A stretch of DNA of 35,489 nucleotides from an uncultured Hungatella sp. (GTDB taxonomy: Bacteria > Bacillota > Clostridia > Lachnospirales > Lachnospiraceae): assembly GCA_910577935.1 (NCBI GenBank), contig CAJTOT010000032.1:1-35489 (forward strand), written 5' to 3'. Within the stretch, counting starts at the first letter, position 1; the number at the start of each line of letters is the position of its first letter. Position numbers and translations under genes: made by a program. Of the stretch, positions 31,705-35,489 are shown in pieces. The notes under the pieces were generated by a model. It was not told the origin of the DNA, made no database searches, and worked only from the letters and a program-made list of their open reading frames with translations.

Positions 31705-31947
31705 ATGAGAAAATACAAAAGTAATGGGGAGCTGGAGACAGTCATCTGCAACTGCTGCGGAAAGAAACTTGCAGTAAAGGACGGAACCGTGAGGGAAGGG
31801 GTTCTGCGGGTAGACCATACATGGGACTATTTTTCGGAGAAGGACGGGGAGATTCACGGTTTTGACCTGTGCGAGGAGTGCTACGACCAGGTGCTGGGTA
31901 CGTTCTGCGTCGCCGCGGAGGTGGAAGAAACAAGGGAATTTTTATAG
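31705..31947 (+). CDS. Small zinc-ribbon-like conserved hypothetical protein
   Basis: An 80-aa soluble protein. A cysteine cluster ICNCCGK (C15, C17, C18) near the N-terminus and LCEECY (C56, C59) suggest one zinc site spanning the chain. No enzymatic motif is seen. Similar short proteins are, from memory, frequent in Clostridia but of unknown function. AAAGGTGAG precedes ATG 31705. It is separated from rimI and from rnz by likely promoters, so it may be its own transcription unit. Confidence 0.65.
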   Translation: MRKYKSNGELETVICNCCGKKLAVKDGTVREGVLRVDHTWDYFSEKDGEIHGFDLCEECYDQVLGTFCVAAEVEETREFL

Positions 31948-31954
31948 TTTTGGT

Positions 31955-31983
31955 TTGATATTTCCGGCAATATCTGGTACGAT
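31955..31983 (+). promoter_or_regulatory. rnz promoter with a dyad in its spacer
   Basis: TTGATA (31955-31960) and TACGAT (31978-31983) are 17 bases apart. The spacer holds GATATTTCCGGCAATATC (31957-31974), an 18-bp dyad with a single mismatched pair, a possible operator. Confidence 0.5.
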
Positions 31984-32091
31984 GATATCAGGGTCAAAGG
32001 GCGCAGCCGCCATATCCCGGCCGGCCATGGGCCTGAGACCTGCAAAAACATGAAAAAGCAGCCCGGGAGGGCGGAAAATGGAGACTTTATT

Positions 32092-33003
32092 ATGTTGGAT
32101 ATCTGTCTGCTGGGAACAGGAGGAATGATGCCTCTCCCGTACCGATGGCTCACATCAATGATGGCCCGCTGTGACGGCAGCAGCCTTCTGATCGACTGCG
32201 GGGAAGGGACACAGATAGCTCTCAAGGAAAAGGGCTGGAGCCCGAAGCCTATTGATATTATATGTTTTACTCACTATCACGCAGACCATATCAGCGGCCT
32301 GCCGGGACTTTTGCTGACCATGGGCAACGCAGAGCGCGTCGAGCCCTTGGTTTTGGTGGGACCGAAGGGATTGGAGAGGGTGGTGACGGCTCTGCGCACG
32401 ATCGCGCCGGAACTTCCCTTTCCGCTCCGCTTCGTGGAACTGACGGAGACGCGGGAGCATATGGAGATGGGGCCCTATCACATTGACGCTTACCGGGTGA
32501 ATCACAATGTGGTCTGCTACGGCTATGCCATATCTATCCCCCGGGCGGGGAGATTTGACGTGGAGAGGGCAAAGGCCATGGAGATTCCCATGAAGATGTG
32601 GAGCAGGCTTCAGAAAGGCGAGAGCATAGAGGCCGCCGGGAGGGTTTACACGCCGGACATGGTTCTGGGACCTGCCCGCCGGGGGCTGAAGGTGGTCTAC
32701 TGTACAGACACCAGGCCGGTTCCGGTTATAGCGGAATACGCCAGAGAAGCGGACTTGTTTATCTGTGAAGGCATGTACGGGGAAGAAGGGAAAGAGGCCA
32801 AGGCAAGAGAGTACAAGCATATGACCTTTTATGAGGCCGCCAGACTTGCCAGGGAAGCCGGGCCTAAAGTTATGTGGCTGACCCACTACAGCCCTTCTCT
32901 GACCAGGCCGGAGGAGTACATGGACAAGGTCAGGGAGATTTTTCCGGCCTCCGTTGCCGCCAGGGACGGGAGAACGGCCGAACTGGAATTTGACGAAGAC
33001 TGA
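32092..33003 (+). CDS. rnz: Ribonuclease Z (tRNA 3' endonuclease)
   Basis: A 303-aa metallo-beta-lactamase-fold nuclease that trims tRNA 3' trailers, mainly on precursors lacking an encoded CCA, as here. The metal site THYHADH is at residues 60-66, and the N-terminal LGTGGMMPLPYR and LIDCGEGTQI match RNase Z. Further ligands are in NHNVVCYGY, YCTDTRP and LTHYSPS. The start at 32092 has GGAGA seven bases ahead; an in-frame ATG at 32050 has no site. It lies 25 bases ahead of tsaD and probably shares its message. Confidence 0.9.
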   Translation: MLDICLLGTGGMMPLPYRWLTSMMARCDGSSLLIDCGEGTQIALKEKGWSPKPIDIICFTHYHADHISGLPGLLLTMGNAERVEPLVLVGPKGLERVVTALRTIAPELPFPLRFVELTETREHMEMGPYHIDAYRVNHNVVCYGYAISIPRAGRFDVERAKAMEIPMKMWSRLQKGESIEAAGRVYTPDMVLGPARRGLKVVYCTDTRPVPVIAEYAREADLFICEGMYGEEGKEAKAREYKHMTFYEAARLAREAGPKVMWLTHYSPSLTRPEEYMDKVREIFPASVAARDGRTAELEFDED

Positions 33004-33028
33004 GGGAGAGGGAAACTGCAGGAAAGCA

Positions 33029-34066
33029 ATGAAGAAAAACAGAGTTGAAGAGGATGTCTGCATTCTGGCCATCGAGAGTTCATGCGACGAGACCGCAGCG
33101 GCGGTGGTGAAAAACGGGCGGGAAGTACTGTCCAATGTTATATCTTCCCAGATCGCGCTGCACACCCTGTACGGCGGCGTGGTCCCGGAGCTGGCTTCCA
33201 GAAAGCATATGGAGAAGATCAATCAGGTCGTCGAGGCGGCCTTAGACGAGGCGCATATGGCCCTGGAGGACATCACCGCCGTGGCCGTCACCTACGGTCC
33301 GGGCCTGGTGGGAGCTCTTCTGGTGGGAGTGGCGGAGGCAAAGGCCATCGCTTACGGGGCAAAAAAGCCTTTGGTGGGAGTACACCACATCGAAGGGCAT
33401 GTGTCTGCCAATTTTATTGAACATGAGGATCTGGAGCCGCCCTTTATCTGCCTCATCGTGTCGGGAGGCCACACCCATCTGGTGGTGGTGAAGGACTATG
33501 GGGAATTTGAGATTCTCGGGCGGACCAGAGACGACGCCGCCGGCGAGGCATTTGACAAGGTGGCCAGGGCCGTGGGGCTGGGATACCCGGGGGGGCCGAA
33601 GGTAGACAGGGCAGCTAAAAAAGGGAACCCGCAGGCCATCCATTTTCCCAGGGCAAAGGTGGAAGGAGCCCCCTACGACTTTAGCTTCAGCGGCCTGAAA
33701 TCGGCTGTGCTCAACTATATCAACCACGCCAAAATGATGGGCGAGGAGATTCAGGTGGCAGATCTGGCCGCCTCTTTTCAGCACGCGGTGGTGGAGGTTC
33801 TGGTGAGCCACACCGTGGAAGCGGCCGTGGAGCTGGGCTATGGGAAAGTGGCAATCGCAGGGGGAGTGGCTTCCAACTCGGCTCTGAGAGACGAGATGAG
33901 AAAGGCGTGCAAGAGAAGAGGCCTTAAGCTGTACTACCCGTCGCCTGTTTTCTGCACGGACAACGCGGCCATGATCGGAACCGCCGGCTACTATGAATAT
34001 ATCAACGGAGCCAGAAGCGGATGGGATTTAAACGCGGTGCCAAACCTAAAGCTGGGGGAGCGGTAG
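33029..34066 (+). CDS. tsaD: tRNA t6A threonylcarbamoyltransferase TsaD
   Basis: A 345-aa ASKHA-fold enzyme that transfers threonylcarbamoyl to A37 of tRNA with TsaB and TsaE. The iron-binding HHIEGH (H120 and H124) is present, with SGGHTHLVVV, GRTRDDAAGEAFDKVARAVG, DFSFSGLKSAVLNY and AGGVASNSALR. N-terminal AIESSCDETAAAVV is diagnostic. The start at 33029 follows AGGAAAG; the frame from 32954 lies inside rnz. In contrast to many Firmicutes it is split from tsaE-tsaB-rimI by two genes. Confidence 0.96.
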   Translation: MKKNRVEEDVCILAIESSCDETAAAVVKNGREVLSNVISSQIALHTLYGGVVPELASRKHMEKINQVVEAALDEAHMALEDITAVAVTYGPGLVGALLVGVAEAKAIAYGAKKPLVGVHHIEGHVSANFIEHEDLEPPFICLIVSGGHTHLVVVKDYGEFEILGRTRDDAAGEAFDKVARAVGLGYPGGPKVDRAAKKGNPQAIHFPRAKVEGAPYDFSFSGLKSAVLNYINHAKMMGEEIQVADLAASFQHAVVEVLVSHTVEAAVELGYGKVAIAGGVASNSALRDEMRKACKRRGLKLYYPSPVFCTDNAAMIGTAGYYEYINGARSGWDLNAVPNLKLGER

Positions 34067-34124
34067 AGGAATCTGCGGCCTGGGGAGGAGAAGGCTGTGG
34101 GGCAAAGGAGATCATCTTGTAAAT

Positions 34125-34853
34125 ATGATAGTTGAAGAGAAGAAAAAGAGAAAGGTGACGGCCATCGTGCTGGCGGCAGGAAGAGGGAGCAGGATGGAGA
34201 GCCGGGTGAAAAAGCAGTACCTGGAGCTTGAGGGGCGTCCTCTCATATGCCACGCCCTGGAAGCGTTTGAAAGAAGTCCCGTGGATAATGTGATTCTGGT
34301 TGCGGGAGCGGGGGAAGAGGAATTCTGTAAAAAAGAGATCGTAAAAGCCGGCGGCTTCCGGAAGGTGACGGCCGTGGTGCCGGGAGGAAAGGAACGGTAT
34401 CACTCGGTCTATGAAGGCTTGAAAGCCGCGGAGGGCTGCGATGACGTTCTGATTCATGACGGAGCCCGCCCCTGTGTCACCGTGGAGATTATCCGGGCGG
34501 CTATGGAAGGCGCTGTCAGGTACGGAGCCTGCGTGGCGGGAATGCCGGTGAAAGACACGATAAAAGTGGTGGACAGGCAGGGGAACGCCGACCACACGCC
34601 GGACCGGAGCAGCATGTGGATGGTGCAGACACCTCAGGCATTTTCTTATAAGGTGGTGAGACGGGCCTATGATCGTCTCCTGGAGAATCCCTCTGCCCAG
34701 GAAGGAATCACCGACGACGCCATGGTGGTAGAGACCATGACAAGTCAGAAAGTCCGGCTCATTACAGGGAGCTACCAGAACATCAAGGTGACCACTCCTG
34801 AGGATTTGGAGATTGCCGGAATATTTTTGAGAAAAATGGGAAAAAATAGTTGA
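34125..34853 (+). CDS. ispD: 2-C-methyl-D-erythritol 4-phosphate cytidylyltransferase
   Basis: A 242-aa enzyme of the non-mevalonate isoprenoid pathway, coupling CTP to methylerythritol phosphate. The CTP-binding LAAGRGSRM is at about residues 15-23 with K in KKQYLEL; DVLIHDGARPCV and PVKDTIKVV (conserved Lys) follow, then QTPQAFSYKVV and TDDAMVVE. Its presence predicts use of the MEP pathway. AAGGAG lies 14 bases before ATG 34125, a long spacing. Its stop overlaps the -35 of the next promoter. Confidence 0.95.
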   Translation: MIVEEKKKRKVTAIVLAAGRGSRMESRVKKQYLELEGRPLICHALEAFERSPVDNVILVAGAGEEEFCKKEIVKAGGFRKVTAVVPGGKERYHSVYEGLKAAEGCDDVLIHDGARPCVTVEIIRAAMEGAVRYGACVAGMPVKDTIKVVDRQGNADHTPDRSSMWMVQTPQAFSYKVVRRAYDRLLENPSAQEGITDDAMVVETMTSQKVRLITGSYQNIKVTTPEDLEIAGIFLRKMGKNS

Positions 34854-34878
34854 CAGATGGATTTTTTGATGATAGAAT
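34850..34878 (+). promoter_or_regulatory. First promoter upstream of the tRNA-Ser/rRNA region
   Basis: A perfect TTGACA (34850-34855) overlaps the ispD stop codon and is followed after 17 bases by TAGAAT (34873-34878). Confidence 0.75.
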
Positions 34879-34997
34879 AAGCGAGCTGTCGATCGAGAGA
34901 CACAGACAGCGAAGCCTTCCTGTTTGGCCGGCAACGATACAGCATTGAGAATGAATCCCAGCGCTGTAAAGAATCTTCAAAAAATGAAAAAAAGTGC

Positions 34998-35026
34998 TTG
35001 ACAAAACCTTGAAAAGGTTGTAGAAT
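34998..35026 (+). promoter_or_regulatory. Second, strong promoter just ahead of tRNA-Ser(UGA)
   Basis: TTGACA (34998-35003) and TAGAAT (35021-35026) are 17 bases apart. The spacer contains AACCTT-GAA-AAGGTT, a perfect dyad. The -10 ends 14 bases before the tRNA gene. The same hexamer pair is used as in the upstream promoter. Confidence 0.85.
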
Positions 35027-35040
35027 TGAAAAGCACGTTT

Positions 35041-35126
35041 GGAGAGGTATCGAAGTGGCCATAACGAGGCGGTCTTGAAAACCGTTTGTCCGAAAGGGCG
35101 CGTGGGTTCGAATCCCACCCTCTCCG
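35041..35126 (+). tRNA. tRNA-Ser (anticodon TGA, UCA codons)
   Basis: The 86-base sequence folds as a class II tRNA. The acceptor GGAGAGG pairs with CCTCTCC (35119-35125), discriminator G 35126. The anticodon loop CTTGAAA within GGCGGT..ACCG gives TGA, a long variable arm follows, and the T arm is GTGGG-TTCGAAT-CCCAC. No CCA is encoded, so maturation needs RNase Z and CCA-adding enzyme. Confidence 0.95.
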
Positions 35127-35171
35127 CTTTGGGCAATGATATAGAACTTAGATGTTTAGGCATTGGTATAA

Positions 35172-35260
35172 GCAGAAGTACCCAAGTGGCTGAAGGGGCT
35201 CCCCTGGAAAGGGAGTAGGTCGTTAGTAGCGGCGCGAGGGTTCAAATCCCTCCTTCTGCG
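35172..35260 (+). tRNA. tRNA-Ser (anticodon GGA, UCC/UCU codons)
   Basis: An 89-base class II tRNA. The acceptor GCAGAAG pairs with CTTCTGC (35253-35259), discriminator G 35260. The anticodon stem CTCCC/GGGAG encloses CTGGAAA, giving GGA. A long variable arm is followed by T arm GAGGG-TTCAAAT-CCCTC. No CCA is encoded. It lies 45 bases after the first tRNA-Ser, with no clear promoter between, so both are probably one transcript. Confidence 0.95.
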
Positions 35261-35263
35261 TTG

Positions 35264-35464
35264 GCTTTCCGAAAGGAAAGCGCGAACCTTGAAAATCAAA
35301 GATTGAACAGTATGTAAGACCCTGAAAATTCCAAATAAAAGGCCTGGTTTGAAGGCCTTGAGTTTGAGAGAATTCAGAACGATTACGAAAGTAAACGAAC
35401 CAAACAACAGTAAGAACGGGAAAGAATCGGCCAGAGGTTGATTCGTGACCCGGGGGAAAACTTT
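35264..35464 (+). other. rRNA leader between tRNA-Ser and 16S rRNA
   Basis: A perfect stem GCTTTCC-GAAA-GGAAAGC (35264-35281) directly follows the tRNA. CTTGAAAATCAAAGATTGAA then resembles the CTTGAAAACTNAA sequence common in Firmicute rRNA spacers. AAGGCC (35339-35344) and GGCCTT (35354-35359) form another hairpin. No convincing separate rRNA promoter is seen, so tRNA-Ser promoters may feed the rRNA operon. Confidence 0.55.
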
Positions 35465-35489
35465 TAACATGAGAGTTTGATCCTGGCTC
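35465..35489 (+). rRNA. rrs: 16S ribosomal RNA, 5' end only
   Basis: AGAGTTTGATCCTGGCTC at 35472-35489 is the universal 16S 5' sequence (E. coli positions 8-25). The mature 5' end is therefore near 35465. The gene continues past the window. Confidence 0.95.

Noticed and set aside
32155..33222. 355-codon minus-strand open frame across rnz and tsaD
   Set aside because: Spans the boundary of two well-supported plus-strand genes and has no family signature.
35264..35281. Stem GCTTTCC-GAAA-GGAAAGC considered as a terminator of the tRNA transcript
   Set aside because: No T-run follows; more likely a processing or leader structure.

Overview
The window looks like the chromosome of a moderately GC-rich, Gram-positive, probably spore-forming member of the Clostridia, most likely a Lachnospiraceae (Clostridium cluster XIVa) relative. 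This rests on strong GGAGG ribosome sites, tRNA genes without an encoded CCA, a long-form HPF, prfB with its programmed frameshift, YesM/YesN-type two-component genes, and TTGTCGAA (Spo0A-type) sites. Species cannot be named from the sequence alone.

Layout. 1-820: the 5' end of a probable insertion-sequence transposase (minus strand), acylphosphatase, then a stretch of apparent gene debris. 819-4300: sugar-related accessory genes (ROK kinase, aldose-1-epimerase-like protein, zinc alcohol dehydrogenase). 4296-5435: an rpoN gene whose product lacks the RpoN box. 5658-13977: a nitroreductase, then a substrate-binding lipoprotein, a YesM-like sensor kinase and a YesN-like regulator. These are followed by a second binding lipoprotein, a fused permease and an ATPase, which together look like a sensing-plus-uptake locus for an anionic or ferric-type ligand. 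14171-15255: a 34-codon gene coupled to a BspA-like leucine-rich-repeat protein.

15405-22633 is core genome: hpf (minus), a 520-bp regulatory region, secA, prfB, an ACT/HTH protein with homoserine dehydrogenase, and a DUF2752 membrane protein. 22967-27223 has a soluble GAF/PAS hybrid histidine kinase, a DUF4190 membrane protein and a PHP-family phosphatase. 27338-34853 is a housekeeping run: tex, a YcxB-like protein, tsaE-tsaB-rimI, a small zinc-ribbon protein, rnz, tsaD and ispD. The t6A enzymes TsaE, TsaB and TsaD sit beside the tRNA 3' processing enzyme RNase Z. The window closes with two tRNA-Ser genes (UGA and GGA anticodons) and the first bases of a 16S rRNA gene.

The most unusual non-coding signal is between hpf and secA. 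Seven same-orientation DnaA-box-like nonamers (four perfect) lie at 16157-16273, next to a perfect and a near-perfect Spo0A box, with an 8-bp palindrome over the secA -10 element. Also notable are a short leader ORF ending in UGA just ahead of prfB, the sigma-54 lacking its RpoN box, and a 10-bp direct repeat spaced 42 bp ahead of the transporter operon.
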